Shown piece by piece: positions 1 through 8,681 of a stretch of DNA of 64,000 nt (its first letter is position 1; each line of letters starts with the position of its first letter). Location of the stretch: contig NZ_NMQW01000017.1 in NCBI RefSeq assembly GCF_002234615.1, positions 310,001 to 374,000 on the forward strand. Reading direction: 5' to 3'. The translations under genes were made by a program, and so were the position numbers. The DNA comes from Paenibacillus rigui (GTDB lineage: Bacteria; Bacillota; Bacilli; Paenibacillales; NBRC-103111). The notes under the pieces were generated by a model. It searched no databases. It was not told where the DNA came from and saw only the letters and a program-made list of their open reading frames with translations.

Positions 1-958
1 CTGCCAAAACAATGACAATCCATTGAAATATCATGGTCAGCACAGCGGCGCTGCCATTTAAAGCTGAAAAAGCTCTCTGAAACAAAGGCCCGTGGTCCTG
101 TGACTGGATAACCGCGGCAGACCCCAGCTTCTGCGTTAACCTAAGCTCGATTGTAGAGTACGCGACATTTTGCTCCAGATACCGCATCCGCCCTTTGATT
201 CGTTCAATCTCTTCCTGGGTTTTCCCTAGCTCATTCGAGAATGCAAGCAGCTCATCTGTTTTGGAGGCCTTTTCCATAAAAGCGATCAGCCGGCTCTCCA
301 CCACTTGTTTGGCCTTCAAGCGTGCGGCCAGGTCGACGAATTCCTCGGACACATCCTGTCCCTGCATGTTTTTATGGGTAGAGGGGTGTATGCTCTCAAG
401 CTGCCCCAACAAGGAGCTGAAGCCCGAAGCAGGCACCTTAATCACGAAATTGCCATTCTTTTCATAGGTAGTTTCGTTCTCATTGAATTGTAAAATGTAG
501 CCTCCGGCCTGCTTCACGGCGCTTTCGATTCGTGACTGAGCCTCCGCATATTGGTCCACCTGCATCGTAAGACTCGCTTTGTAAATAATTTTGCGGTCCA
601 TGGCGCTGTAAGCATCCGGCCCCGCGGCTGAGGCACCGCCATTAAAGCTATCCGCAGGCTTGTTGGCGTCACTCTTCGCCTCCCCCGCCGCAGTTGCAGC
701 TGCAGTCGCCAGCTGCTCTTTGGCTGCATTGGAACCCTCGGCTGCAGCCTGCGGGGCATCGGACCTGCTCTTCGAATCCGCTATTGCTTTCGCTTGGGCA
801 CCAGCCGCCTCCTTACTGCTGCTGTCCGCCGCCCCGCAGCCAGAGATGACAGCTGCGAGCAGCGCGAGCATAACCCACATGGTCAGCTTCTTCCTTCGTT
901 TCACAGCTGCTTTGCTTGCAAGTTTGGCTCGCGAAGCAATTCTTCCTGTCTCTTGCAT
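1..958 (-). CDS. DUF4349-type lipoprotein (C-terminus cut by window edge)
   Basis: The minus-strand frame runs from an ATG at 958 to the window edge without a stop, so the C-terminus is missing. A purine-rich GGGGGG ribosome binding site precedes the ATG. The N-terminus has a basic stretch, a hydrophobic segment and a lipobox ending ISGC near residue 41, so export and lipid anchoring are expected. An Ala/Ser/Lys-rich linker follows to about residue 110. From about residue 120 the sequence has the DUF4349 pattern: a KASLTMQV strand, a GGYI turn, then a helical coiled coil after a VSEEFVDLAARLKAK motif. A hydrophobic stretch (WIVIVLA) begins at the edge, fitting the C-terminal membrane helix usual in this family. 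Function unknown. Confidence 0.8.
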   Translation of the reverse strand, partial: MQETGRIASRAKLASKAAVKRRKKLTMWVMLALLAAVISGCGAADSSSKEAAGAQAKAIADSKSRSDAPQAAAEGSNAAKEQLATAAATAAGEAKSDANKPADSFNGGASAAGPDAYSAMDRKIIYKASLTMQVDQYAEAQSRIESAVKQAGGYILQFNENETTYEKNGNFVIKVPASGFSSLLGQLESIHPSTHKNMQGQDVSEEFVDLAARLKAKQVVESRLIAFMEKASKTDELLAFSNELGKTQEEIERIKGRMRYLEQNVAYSTIELRLTQKLGSAAVIQSQDHGPLFQRAFSALNGSAAVLTMIFQWIVIVLA

Positions 959-1077
959 ACAATCCCCCCTTTTTATTACCCCAGCACAGCACTCCGACTT
1001 GGAGATGCTACTTTACTAACGTGGGTAAGGATGGGATTGTTGCATGTTATTTACAAATCCCCGAAACTAAAGGGAAA

Positions 1078-1190
1078 CCACTGAAAAACTGGCGGAGTGG
1101 GCGGAATCGTTCTGTAGAAGCGTAAGCGTTCGCCTTTGTCCCCGGATTTTGAAGAACGATCCGTCCATGCAGCCGTAACTTTTTCAGTGG
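1078..1190. repeat. Long imperfect palindrome, about 113 bp
   Basis: The ends are a perfect 11-bp inverted repeat, CCACTGAAAAA at 1078-1088 and its complement at 1180-1190. Inner segments also pair imperfectly, for example AATCGTTCT near 1106 with AGAACGAT near 1153. The whole could fold into a long hairpin with arms of about 37 bases. It sits between two leftward genes and codes for nothing obvious. It resembles a non-autonomous repeat or REP-like element. Multicopy status cannot be seen here. Confidence 0.55.
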
Positions 1191-1210
1191 CCTCGACTTT
1201 TTAAAGTACG

Positions 1211-1257
1211 AAAAAAAAGCCTCTCCTGCGGCCATTTAAGACCAACAGAAGAGGCTT
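1211..1257 (-). terminator. Rho-independent terminator of ahcY
   Basis: AAGCCTCT at 1217-1224 pairs with AGAGGCTT at 1250-1257. On the minus strand the stem is followed by a run of eight T (1211-1218). It lies 20 bases past the ahcY stop. Confidence 0.85.
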
Positions 1258-1276
1258 GCTATAGACGAAGAAACGA

Positions 1277-2539
1277 TTAATGCTCTGTCCAGCTATCCAG
1301 GTAAGACTTCTGCTCTTCGCTTAAGGTATCGATAGCGATACCCAACGATTCCAGCTTGAAGCGGGCAACCTGTTCATCCAGCTCATAAGGAACATTAACT
1401 ACCTTTTTACCGATTTGCTCGTAGTTGTCATTGACATATTTCAACGACATCGCCTGCAGCGCGAAGGTCATATCCATGATTTCCGCCGGATGACCATCCC
1501 CAGCTGCCAGGTTGACCAGACGTCCTTCCGCGATCAAATAAAACTTGCGTCCGTCGTGCAGCGTGTACTCCTCAATGTTGCGGCGTACTGTACGCTTGGA
1601 TACCGAAAGTGCATCCAGCTCCGGTTTGTTCACTTCCACGTCGAAGTGTCCCGCATTGGATAAAATCGCGCCGTCTTTCATCACTTTGTAATGCTCGCCG
1701 CGAATAACATCACGGTTGCCTGTTACCGTCACAAAGAAATCGCCAACTTTGGCCGCTTCGGTCATCGACATCACGGCAAAGCCGTCCATGTAAGCCTCGA
1801 CCCCTTTAATTGCATCCACTTCCGCTACAACAACGTTCGCACCCAAGCCTTTAGCCCGCATGGCCACACCTTTACCGCACCAGCCATAGCCTACAACGAC
1901 AACGGTTTTTCCTGCAACGACCAGATTCGTCGTACGGTTGATGCCATCCCAAACGGATTGCCCCGTACCATAACGGTTATCGAACAAGTATTTGCAGAAT
2001 GCATCGTTTACCGCGACCATCGGGAATTGAAGCTGTCCTTCTTTTTCCATTGCTTTCAGGCGCAAAATACCTGTCGTCGTTTCTTCTGCTCCGCCGCGAA
2101 CGTTTTTCAGCAGGTCTTTGCGCTCGGAATGCAGAATGGATACCAGATCTCCGCCGTCATCAATAATGAGGTCCGGCTCGGTTTCCAACGTTTTGATCAG
2201 CAGCTCTTTATATTCTTCCGGCTCCGGGTTGTACTTCGCAAATACGGTGATGCCATCCTCGACAAGCGCTGCACAAACATCGTCCTGTGTGGACAACGGG
2301 TTACTGCCGCAAATCGTAACCTCGGCTCCGCCAGCTTGAACGACTTTGGCCAAATAGGCTGTCTTAGCTTCCAAATGAAGAGAGATGGCAACCTTCAAGC
2401 CTTTGAATGGCTGTTCCTTCTCGAATTGTTCACGAATCCGGTTCAACACCGGCATATGGGCGTTAACCCAATCGATTTTCAAATGCCCTTCCGGTGCGAG
2501 GGATAAATCTTTAATAATACTGCGTTCTTTTGTACTCAT
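1277..2539 (-). CDS. ahcY: Adenosylhomocysteinase (S-adenosyl-L-homocysteine hydrolase)
   Basis: 420 aa. Cleaves S-adenosylhomocysteine reversibly to adenosine and homocysteine, relieving product inhibition of methyltransferases. Visible features: substrate-domain SLHLEAKTA (residues 53-61), DDGGD near 127-131, EETTTG near 152-157, [18 protein letters not shown] near 178-195, and the NAD-binding glycine motif GYGWCGKG at 217-224. The protein is of the short type: it lacks the C-terminal DHYRY-like tail of longer enzymes and ends SWTEH. The ATG follows a GGAGG ribosome binding site. B. subtilis lacks this gene and uses the Pfs/LuxS route. A terminator lies downstream. No SAH riboswitch was recognised upstream. 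Confidence 0.95.
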   Translation of the reverse strand: MSTKERSIIKDLSLAPEGHLKIDWVNAHMPVLNRIREQFEKEQPFKGLKVAISLHLEAKTAYLAKVVQAGGAEVTICGSNPLSTQDDVCAALVEDGITVFAKYNPEPEEYKELLIKTLETEPDLIIDDGGDLVSILHSERKDLLKNVRGGAEETTTGILRLKAMEKEGQLQFPMVAVNDAFCKYLFDNRYGTGQSVWDGINRTTNLVVAGKTVVVVGYGWCGKGVAMRAKGLGANVVVAEVDAIKGVEAYMDGFAVMSMTEAAKVGDFFVTVTGNRDVIRGEHYKVMKDGAILSNAGHFDVEVNKPELDALSVSKRTVRRNIEEYTLHDGRKFYLIAEGRLVNLAAGDGHPAEIMDMTFALQAMSLKYVNDNYEQIGKKVVNVPYELDEQVARFKLESLGIAIDTLSEEQKSYLDSWTEH

Positions 2540-2609
2540 TCTTTTTCCTCCATTATATAGGTTTGGATGGAAGCCGATTCACCGACCTCATGATTTTTTG
2601 AAGCTCAGG

Positions 2610-4259
2610 TTACATATATACCACTTTATGCCGTCCATCCGCTGCAAGTTCAGCGAAGTCAGCATTCAATAACTCATAGAGCCAGTCACTGCCGTATTTA
2701 TTCAAATACGAAACGATATTATATACTCTTTCCTGGGGCCTGTTGCCCGGAAGAATCGATAAACCGATCCGCTGGAACTGCCTTAATGACGCGTCGAATT
2801 GGGTTTTCACGGCATCCGCCGCTTTTTGCTCCAGGAATCCGATTTGCTCCAAAATTTTGCCCATATTTGTTTCGCCCAGCTTGCCCAGACCCGGGTTCAC
2901 TCCGGCAATAAGCTCAACGAGCGGTTGATAGCTTGCCTTGAATTGCGAACGTACCTGCTCAAAACGCGCATCCAGCTGAAGCGTATCCTGCTCCTTCAAC
3001 CATTCCTGCTGCTTTTGCTCGAGCCTGTAGATCACATCCTCAAGCGTCAGACCGTACTTGCTCATGTTTTTCTGTACAGTCCCCTCCATGAGAGTAAGCT
3101 CCAATCGCGGAATCACGATCGGCATTCGCATACAAACCTGGTGAAATGCCGGTTTTGTAAGTCCCCAGTAAGCCACTTCTCCAGGGCCAAGCACCGTCCC
3201 TAATACAGGAAATAAAAAATCCTGCATCAACGGGCGGGTTAACACGTTATTGCTGAACCGCTCAGGTGATGTCTCCGTCCACTCCAAAAGCTGCTCCTTC
3301 GTGTACCTGCGCTCCTGTTTGCGGTCTGTAAACACATCCGCATGCTCGGAGGTATACAGCAGTACACGTTCCCCGTTCTCATCAAAAAGGAACAGGTTCG
3401 CCTGGCTTTCCTGCAGCTCAACCTGCGGTGTATATCCAAGCTCTTTGACCTGCCGTGCACCTTGATGATAAGTCTGGTTTAGTTCCGCGTTTTGAAGAAT
3501 CAGCGTACGGAACATCGGAGCTTCCAAGCGCCGCAAAGCCGCATCGTCCGAATCCAGCAGCACAAGCCCCTGCGAGCCGAACAGCTTTGCGAGCATTTGT
3601 GCGAACAAATCCGTCAACGTACGGGAAGAAGAAGTCATCCCGCGAATGGCTTCCATCCAGATCGGCTTAAACTCCGTAGGGATGAGCGAAGCGTCCAGCT
3701 GCTGCAGCGCCTCTTCCCACTGCTCTTGAGAGATGGTTAACCGGCTAACGGATGTCCTGGCGCCTGTCGGATGGTCCACCTTCAGCTTGTGCAGCTGCAG
3801 ATCCGAAGTCAATGTCTGAATATGATTGACTTCGTCAAAATCATGATCCTCACCCGCAATCCAGAACACCGGGATCACGGGACGCCCCAGCTTCTCCGAT
3901 GCTTCCCGCGCAGATCGGATCAAGGTGATTGCCTTATAAATGACAAGCGCCTGACCTGTAAACAATCCGGCCTGCTGTCCTCCGACAATGCAAAGCGTTC
4001 GTTTGTCCTTCAGCTGCTCAACGGCCTGAATCGCCTCCGGAGCGTTATGTATGGCTTGATTATAACGAGTAAGCACTTCGGCGAGCTGAAACCTGTCGGC
4101 CGCAGCGCCACGTTCTTGATCCAGCCAATTCGCCCTCTCCTGCAAGGACATACCGTCCCATGGATTATAGTCAAACAAGGAGCTAACCTTGTCATAATTG
4201 TGGACATAATCCTCTGTCAAAGGCTGGCTTGACTTCCAATGAATCGATTCTATCCTCAA
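2610..4259 (-). CDS. bshC: Putative cysteine ligase BshC (bacillithiol synthesis)
   Basis: 549 aa, the usual length for BshC, which is thought to add cysteine to glucosaminyl-malate in the last step of bacillithiol synthesis. Family hallmarks are GGQQAGLFTG (residues 93-102) and WIAGEDHDFDE (133-143). The start is a TTG at 4259 with AAAGGCGG upstream; no ATG fits better. A good promoter (4302-4330) precedes it, so it is probably the head of a unit with ahcY, which starts 70 bases downstream. In Bacillus, bshC neighbours panE and a DUF3397 gene. Those genes are here too, about 8.5 kb upstream, separated by opp and ansA. Confidence 0.92.
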   Translation of the reverse strand: MRIESIHWKSSQPLTEDYVHNYDKVSSLFDYNPWDGMSLQERANWLDQERGAAADRFQLAEVLTRYNQAIHNAPEAIQAVEQLKDKRTLCIVGGQQAGLFTGQALVIYKAITLIRSAREASEKLGRPVIPVFWIAGEDHDFDEVNHIQTLTSDLQLHKLKVDHPTGARTSVSRLTISQEQWEEALQQLDASLIPTEFKPIWMEAIRGMTSSSRTLTDLFAQMLAKLFGSQGLVLLDSDDAALRRLEAPMFRTLILQNAELNQTYHQGARQVKELGYTPQVELQESQANLFLFDENGERVLLYTSEHADVFTDRKQERRYTKEQLLEWTETSPERFSNNVLTRPLMQDFLFPVLGTVLGPGEVAYWGLTKPAFHQVCMRMPIVIPRLELTLMEGTVQKNMSKYGLTLEDVIYRLEQKQQEWLKEQDTLQLDARFEQVRSQFKASYQPLVELIAGVNPGLGKLGETNMGKILEQIGFLEQKAADAVKTQFDASLRQFQRIGLSILPGNRPQERVYNIVSYLNKYGSDWLYELLNADFAELAADGRHKVVYM

Positions 4260-4301
4260 CTCGGCAGCCGCCTTTCTTTACAGTAATAAGTACCCTTCTT
4301 G

Positions 4302-4330
4302 ATTGTACACATGTTCGCCCTCGCCGTCAA
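4302..4330 (-). promoter_or_regulatory. SigA-type promoter of bshC
   Basis: Read on the minus strand: -35 TTGACG (4325-4330), 17-bp spacer, -10 TACAAT (4302-4307). The expected start is about 35 bases before the bshC TTG codon. Confidence 0.7.
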
Positions 4331-4354
4331 AACTGTATTTTCTCTGCTTACAGA

Positions 4355-4411
4355 AAGGACCGGCCCATCCTTGCACAAGATACGCTCCTGTGCAAGGGAG
4401 AGCCGGTCCTT
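4355..4411. terminator. Long two-part hairpin downstream of oppF
   Basis: AAGGACCGGC (4355-4364) pairs perfectly with GCCGGTCCTT (4402-4411). Inside it CCTTGCACA (4369-4377) pairs perfectly with TGTGCAAGG (4389-4397). The hairpin lies between the end of the opp operon and the bshC promoter. A transcript from opp would fold it, but the following T-run is poor (TCCTTTCTG), so it may be a terminator, an RNA-stabilising stem or another element. Confidence 0.6.
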
Positions 4412-4521
4412 ATTTAATAAGAAGAAATAGATTTTAGTAGATATGAAAGAATAAGTTTCACAACTTTCGTCCACCTTGACAAACACGTGCCATCATACAA
4501 AGCTGGCGAAGCCGTTTATCC

Positions 4522-5478
4522 TTAATACAAATGACACGCAGTATAGTGATTAGGCTCCACTTCTTTAAACTCCGGCATCACTTCCGCGCATACCGACATG
4601 GCGTGCGGGCAGCGTGTACGGAAAGGACAGCCGCTCGGCGGGTTCAAAGGACTTGGAATTTCGCCTTGCAAAATGATCCGCTCCCTCGTCCGTTCAATTT
4701 CCGGGTCCGGGATCGGAATTGCCGACAACAGCGATTGAGTATAAGGATGCAGCGGTTTCGCATATAGAGCCTCCGAAGTCGTCACTTCAACCAGCTTTCC
4801 TAAATACATGACGCCAATGCGGTCGGAAATATGCTTGACCATAGCCAAGTCATGCGCAATGAACAAATAGGTCAGTCCGCGTTCCTTTTGCAGCTTCTTA
4901 AACAGATTGACGACCTGTGCCTGCACAGATACGTCCAGTGCCGAAATCGGCTCGTCCGCAATGATGAATTGAGGTTCAATTGCCAGAGCTCTAGCGATCC
5001 CGATCCTCTGACGCTGTCCTCCGGAAAACTCATGCGGGAACCGGTTGGCATGCTCATCGTTCAGCCCGACTGCACGCAGCAGCTCCATTACGCGCTCCTT
5101 CCGTTTGGCTCCGGTATACATTCCATGAATATCAACACCCTCGGCAATAATATTGCCTACTGTCATCCTCGGGTTCAAAGAAGCATACGGATCCTGGAAC
5201 ACCATTTGCATTTGGCGGCGGAAATCATGCAGCTTTTTCCCTTTAAGCTGATGCACATTCTCCCCATTAAAAAGAACTTCGCCGGAGGTAGCTTCATATA
5301 ACCGGATAATCGTTCGTCCCGCAGTCGATTTACCGCAGCCGGATTCCCCTACCAAACCGAAGGTTTCCCCCCGGCGGATAGCAAAATTCAAATCATCAAC
5401 CGCCTTCAGCGTTTTGCCGCCTCCGACCTGGAAATGCTTCTTCAAATTGCGTACTTCTAAAATTGGTTGCTCACTCAT
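4522..5478 (-). CDS. oppF: Oligopeptide ABC transporter ATP-binding protein OppF
   Basis: 318 aa cytoplasmic ATPase, the second nucleotide-binding subunit of the peptide importer. Walker [10 protein letters not shown] is near residues 43-51, the Q-loop is in MVFQDPYASLNP, the ABC signature is FSGGQRQRIGIARAL, and Walker B is FIIADEP. The C-terminal oligopeptide-transporter extension has the CPFRTRCPHA cysteine motif. Its ATG overlaps the stop of oppD by four bases (ATGA), implying translational coupling. OppF-type rather than DppF is assumed from operon order oppABCDF; substrate range cannot be told from sequence. Confidence 0.93.
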   Translation of the reverse strand: MSEQPILEVRNLKKHFQVGGGKTLKAVDDLNFAIRRGETFGLVGESGCGKSTAGRTIIRLYEATSGEVLFNGENVHQLKGKKLHDFRRQMQMVFQDPYASLNPRMTVGNIIAEGVDIHGMYTGAKRKERVMELLRAVGLNDEHANRFPHEFSGGQRQRIGIARALAIEPQFIIADEPISALDVSVQAQVVNLFKKLQKERGLTYLFIAHDLAMVKHISDRIGVMYLGKLVEVTTSEALYAKPLHPYTQSLLSAIPIPDPEIERTRERIILQGEIPSPLNPPSGCPFRTRCPHAMSVCAEVMPEFKEVEPNHYTACHLY

Positions 5479-6500
5479 TGTGCAGCCCTCCCTACTTCAA
5501 CAGGTCGCTCCACGGGAGGAGCGTCCGGATGCAACAGCCAGCAAGCGGCAGCATGTGTGTCCGTCAGCGGAGTTTGATCCGGATCGACCTCAAGACAAAT
5601 GCCCATCGCATAAGGACAACGCGCAGCAAAGGCACAGCCCTTTGGCGGCGCGAACAAATCGGGGGGCGTACCCGGAATCGGCACCAGTTCAGCATCTGAA
5701 CGTTGATCCAGCCTTGGTACCGAGCGCAGCAATCCCCAAGTATAAGGATGCTTCGGATCGTAGAACAGCTCATCCACTGTTCCCTGCTCTACAACTTTCC
5801 CCGCGTACATAACAATGACACGCTGTGCCATTTCAGCCACAACACCGAGGTCATGGGTAATAACAATAATGGAAGCTTCCGTTTTTTCGGACAGCTCCTT
5901 CATCAGTTCAATAATTTGAGCTTGGATCGTTACATCCAACGCCGTGGTCGGCTCGTCCGCTATAAGCAGCTTCGGACTGCAGGCCAAAGCGATCGCTATC
6001 ATAACACGTTGGCGCATCCCTCCGGAAAACTCATGCGGATACTGATTCACGCGACCCTCCGGGTTCGAAAGACCGACCAGTTTCAGCATCTCGACAGCCC
6101 GCTCGTTAGCGGCACTTCGGCTAAGGCCTTGATGCTTGATCAACCCTTCGGTAATTTGCTTGCCGATGGTCATCGTTGGATTCAAAGAAGTCATCGGATC
6201 CTGGAAAATCATTCCCATTTCGGAGCCGCGGATTTTCTCCATCTCTTTCTTGGAGCTTTTCGTAATCTCTACCTTGCCGTCAAACAGCACCGAACCGCCC
6301 TTAATCACACTTGGCGGTGATGGAATCAAGCGCATAATCGTTTGCGCTGTAACCGATTTACCGCAACCGGATTCACCGACGATAGCCAGCACTTCCCCTT
6401 TTTCCAGATGAAAGGAAACGCCGCGTACCGCCTGAACTTCCCCGGCATACGTATTGAATGATACCTTGAGGTCTTTGACCTCTAATATATTTTTACTCAT
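5475..6500 (-). CDS. oppD: Oligopeptide ABC transporter ATP-binding protein OppD
   Basis: 341 aa from the ATG at 6500, which has an AGGAGGG ribosome binding site nine bases upstream. A longer in-frame start at 6608 would run into oppC and the palindromic repeat and is rejected. Walker [11 protein letters not shown], signature [15 protein letters not shown], Walker [13 protein letters not shown] and the C-terminal [10 protein letters not shown] motif are all visible. It forms the ATPase pair with OppF on the inner face of the membrane. A palindromic repeat (6519-6561) occupies the gap between oppC and this gene and abuts its ribosome binding site. Confidence 0.94.
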   Translation of the reverse strand: MSKNILEVKDLKVSFNTYAGEVQAVRGVSFHLEKGEVLAIVGESGCGKSVTAQTIMRLIPSPPSVIKGGSVLFDGKVEITKSSKKEMEKIRGSEMGMIFQDPMTSLNPTMTIGKQITEGLIKHQGLSRSAANERAVEMLKLVGLSNPEGRVNQYPHEFSGGMRQRVMIAIALACSPKLLIADEPTTALDVTIQAQIIELMKELSEKTEASIIVITHDLGVVAEMAQRVIVMYAGKVVEQGTVDELFYDPKHPYTWGLLRSVPRLDQRSDAELVPIPGTPPDLFAPPKGCAFAARCPYAMGICLEVDPDQTPLTDTHAAACWLLHPDAPPVERPVEVGRAAQ

Positions 6501-6518
6501 TCGAGGTTCCCTCCTAAA

Positions 6519-6561
6519 AGTTTTGCCAAAGGCAAAACTGACTTCGTAAGCATAAGCTTCG
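6519..6561. repeat. Palindromic element before oppD ribosome binding site
   Basis: A perfect 9-bp inverted repeat with a 3-base loop (AGTTTTGCC AAA GGCAAAACT, 6519-6539) is followed on the plus strand by ACTTCGTAAGCATAAGCTTC. The same layout, with a different but equally perfect palindrome and a nearly identical tail, occurs at 50508-50548 before yqfC. In both cases, read in the gene's direction, the element ends within a few bases of an AGGAGGG ribosome binding site. Confidence 0.7.
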
Positions 6562-6564
6562 CGC

Positions 6565-7479
6565 TTATTTGCGCATTTTCGGATCCAGCGCATCGCGCAA
6601 GCCGTCACCCAGCACGTTAAAGCTGAGCAAAATCAAACTGAAAACGGCCGTCGGGAAAATAACCCGGTGCGGATATAAACGAATTGCTGCCACACCGTCG
6701 GATAACAGGGAGCCCAGGGAAGCCAGAGGAACCCGAATGCCAAGTCCGATAAAGCTCAAGAAGGCTTCAACGAAAATAGCCGACGGTACGACGAACGTAA
6801 TTTGTACAATAATGAGTCCCAAAGCATTCGGTACCAGATGCTTCAAAATAATACGGGCGGAGCCTGCACCCAGCGTACGCGCAGCGAGAACATATTCCTG
6901 TTCCTTCAAGGTGAGCATCTGCCCCCGAACCAAGCGCGCCATCGGCACCCAGCCGGTAATCGAATACGCAATAATGATTGTCCAGATTCCGGGACCGATG
7001 GTCATGATCATCAGGATGGTAATAAGCAAAAAAGGAATCGCATAAACAATTTCAATAATCCGCTGCATCACATCATCCACACGACCGCCATAATAAGCGG
7101 AAATGCCTCCGTAGAGCACCCCTACAACCAGATCGATCAATGCCGCCGTGATTCCGATAAACAACGAAATCCGCGTTCCCCACCACACCCGAACCCACAG
7201 GTCGCGTCCGAAATCATCCGTTCCGAACCAATGCTCGCCGTTCGGCTTCAGGTTCTTTATACTATAATTTTGCGTAGCATAGTCGTTCGATGAAAAAATA
7301 GGGCCAAAAACGGCAAAAATGATCAATAAGCTTAATGTAATCAGGCCGAACATGGCCAGTTTATTTTTTTTCAACCGTCTCCAAGCATCCTGCCAGTACG
7401 TTAAGGAAGGCCGAACAATGGCTTCTTTTACTGTGCCGGTTTTGTCAACGGGCTGAAACTGCTGTTTGGTGATTTCCAT
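6565..7479 (-). CDS. oppC: Oligopeptide ABC transporter permease OppC
   Basis: 304 aa inner-membrane subunit. An N-terminal cytoplasmic tail is followed by a first membrane helix (LAMFGLITLSLLIIFAVFG), the OppC-typical WFGTDDFGRDLWVRVWWG, then further helices and the permease coupling loop around RTLGAGSARIILKHLVPNA. The ATG overlaps the stop of oppB by one base (TAATG), so the two permeases are translated together. It pairs with OppB to form the peptide channel. Confidence 0.94.
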   Translation of the reverse strand: MEITKQQFQPVDKTGTVKEAIVRPSLTYWQDAWRRLKKNKLAMFGLITLSLLIIFAVFGPIFSSNDYATQNYSIKNLKPNGEHWFGTDDFGRDLWVRVWWGTRISLFIGITAALIDLVVGVLYGGISAYYGGRVDDVMQRIIEIVYAIPFLLITILMIMTIGPGIWTIIIAYSITGWVPMARLVRGQMLTLKEQEYVLAARTLGAGSARIILKHLVPNALGLIIVQITFVVPSAIFVEAFLSFIGLGIRVPLASLGSLLSDGVAAIRLYPHRVIFPTAVFSLILLSFNVLGDGLRDALDPKMRK

Positions 7480-8414
7480 TACGCCTTACCTCCCTTAGCA
7501 ATCCGGATGCGCGGATCGATTAAACCATAAATAATATCCGTAAAGAACAATACGACAACCAGAATAAACGAATAAAAAATCGTCAGTCCCGTAATCATTG
7601 TATAATCATTGGAATAAATGGACTGAACAAAATGCTTGCCAAGCCCTGGAACAACGAAAATTTGCTCGACAACGAGCGTCCCTGTAATCAAGTTCACAAA
7701 GGTAGGCCCAAGAATCGTGACGACTGGAAGAATCGCGTTACGGATCGTGTGTCGAACGACAATGGCACGCTCGGATAGCCCCTTGGCACGAGCTGTTTTT
7801 ACATAATCCTGATTGAGCACATCCAGCATTGAGGTCCGCATCAGCCTAGCCAAGATGGCAATGGTTCCGAACGACAAGGCAATGGAAGGCAAAATTCGCG
7901 TTGACGGTCCGTTCCACATCCCCGGCGGCAGCCAGCCCAGCTTAACCCCTACATAGTAGGAGAGCAGCGGCCCCAGAACAAAGGAAGGCACGGCAATCCC
8001 AACCACGGCTGTAAACATAGCCGCTACGTCAACCCCTTTGTTATGATTCAAAGAAGCAATGATACCTAACAGCAGGCCGACAACGATGGCGATAAGCAAC
8101 GCCCACAGCCCCAGCTCCAAGGAAGCGGGAAAGCTTTGTTTAATGATATCCGTCACTTTGTGCGTAGGAAATTGGTAGGATACACCCAAATCTCCATGGA
8201 TGACATCGTTTAAGTATTTCAAGTATTGCTGGCCAATCGGCTTGTCCAAGCCATATTGCTGAAACAAAATTTGCTTTTGCTCCGGTGTCAGCTTGAGTGA
8301 ATCTTCACCAAACGGATCGCCGGGCAAATTTTTCATAAGAACAAAAGTAAACGTGACTATGAGCCATAGTGTGATGAGCATATAAATAAGACGTCGAAGC
8401 ACATAGCGCAGCAT
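7479..8414 (-). CDS. oppB: Oligopeptide ABC transporter permease OppB
   Basis: 311 aa from the ATG at 8414 (AGGAGGTG ribosome binding site). The longest open frame would add 15 residues from 8459 without a ribosome binding site. The N-terminus MLRYVLRRLIYMLITLWLI is typical of OppB/DppB, followed by the periplasmic-type domain beginning NLPGDPF and a coupling loop around RAKGLSERAIVVRHTIRNA. Six membrane helices are expected. The gene follows oppA after a 267-base gap holding a terminator and a hairpin, so its level is probably lower than that of the binding protein. Confidence 0.94.
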   Translation of the reverse strand: MLRYVLRRLIYMLITLWLIVTFTFVLMKNLPGDPFGEDSLKLTPEQKQILFQQYGLDKPIGQQYLKYLNDVIHGDLGVSYQFPTHKVTDIIKQSFPASLELGLWALLIAIVVGLLLGIIASLNHNKGVDVAAMFTAVVGIAVPSFVLGPLLSYYVGVKLGWLPPGMWNGPSTRILPSIALSFGTIAILARLMRTSMLDVLNQDYVKTARAKGLSERAIVVRHTIRNAILPVVTILGPTFVNLITGTLVVEQIFVVPGLGKHFVQSIYSNDYTMITGLTIFYSFILVVVLFFTDIIYGLIDPRIRIAKGGKA

Positions 8415-8521
8415 GGGGCACCTCCTGGCAATATAGAAAAATTTAATGCTATGAATCAAACCTATGAAATTGTTTGCATCATTGAAGCTGGAATAAAAGG
8501 ACCGTTACTTATGAAAAGCAA

Positions 8522-8577
8522 AACGGTTTCGCAAGCATAGACCTCAAGTCCAACAAGACTATGTTTGCGAAGCCGTT
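8522..8577. repeat. Hairpin with 19-bp arms between oppA and oppB
   Basis: AACGGTTTCGCAAGCATAG (8522-8540) pairs with 8559-8577 at 17 of 19 positions across an 18-base loop. The core TTCGCAAGCATA matches the tail of the palindromic elements at 6519 and 50508 except for the variable fifth base. There is no T-run on either side, so it is not a typical terminator. It may stabilise mRNA or be a member of the same repeat family. Confidence 0.6.
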
Positions 8578-8604
8578 CCGCTATAAATCCACGATAATAG
8601 AGGG

Positions 8605-8650
8605 ATAAAAAAATTCGGAGCCGTCCAGCACGTCCCCCCGGAACGACTCC
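8605..8650 (-). terminator. Terminator after oppA, inside the opp operon
   Basis: GGAGCCGTCC (8617-8626) pairs with GGAACGACTCC (8640-8650) with one bulge and a G-U pair. On the minus strand the stem is followed by GAA and seven T. It lies just downstream of the oppA stop and would let part of the transcripts continue into oppBCDF. Confidence 0.7.
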
Positions 8651-8681
8651 TATATCCATGAATCATTACTACCTCAAGCAG

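Noticed and set aside
1691-2506. 271-codon plus-strand frame opposite ahcY
   Set aside because: Shadow of ahcY; composition rich in Arg, His and Phe with no motif.
2540-2609. Possible SAH riboswitch before ahcY
   Set aside because: The gap from bshC is only 70 bases and shows no conserved riboswitch core.
6501-6608. Longer OppD from an upstream ATG at 6608
   Set aside because: It would overlap oppC and translate the palindromic repeat. The ATG at 6500 has an ideal ribosome binding site.
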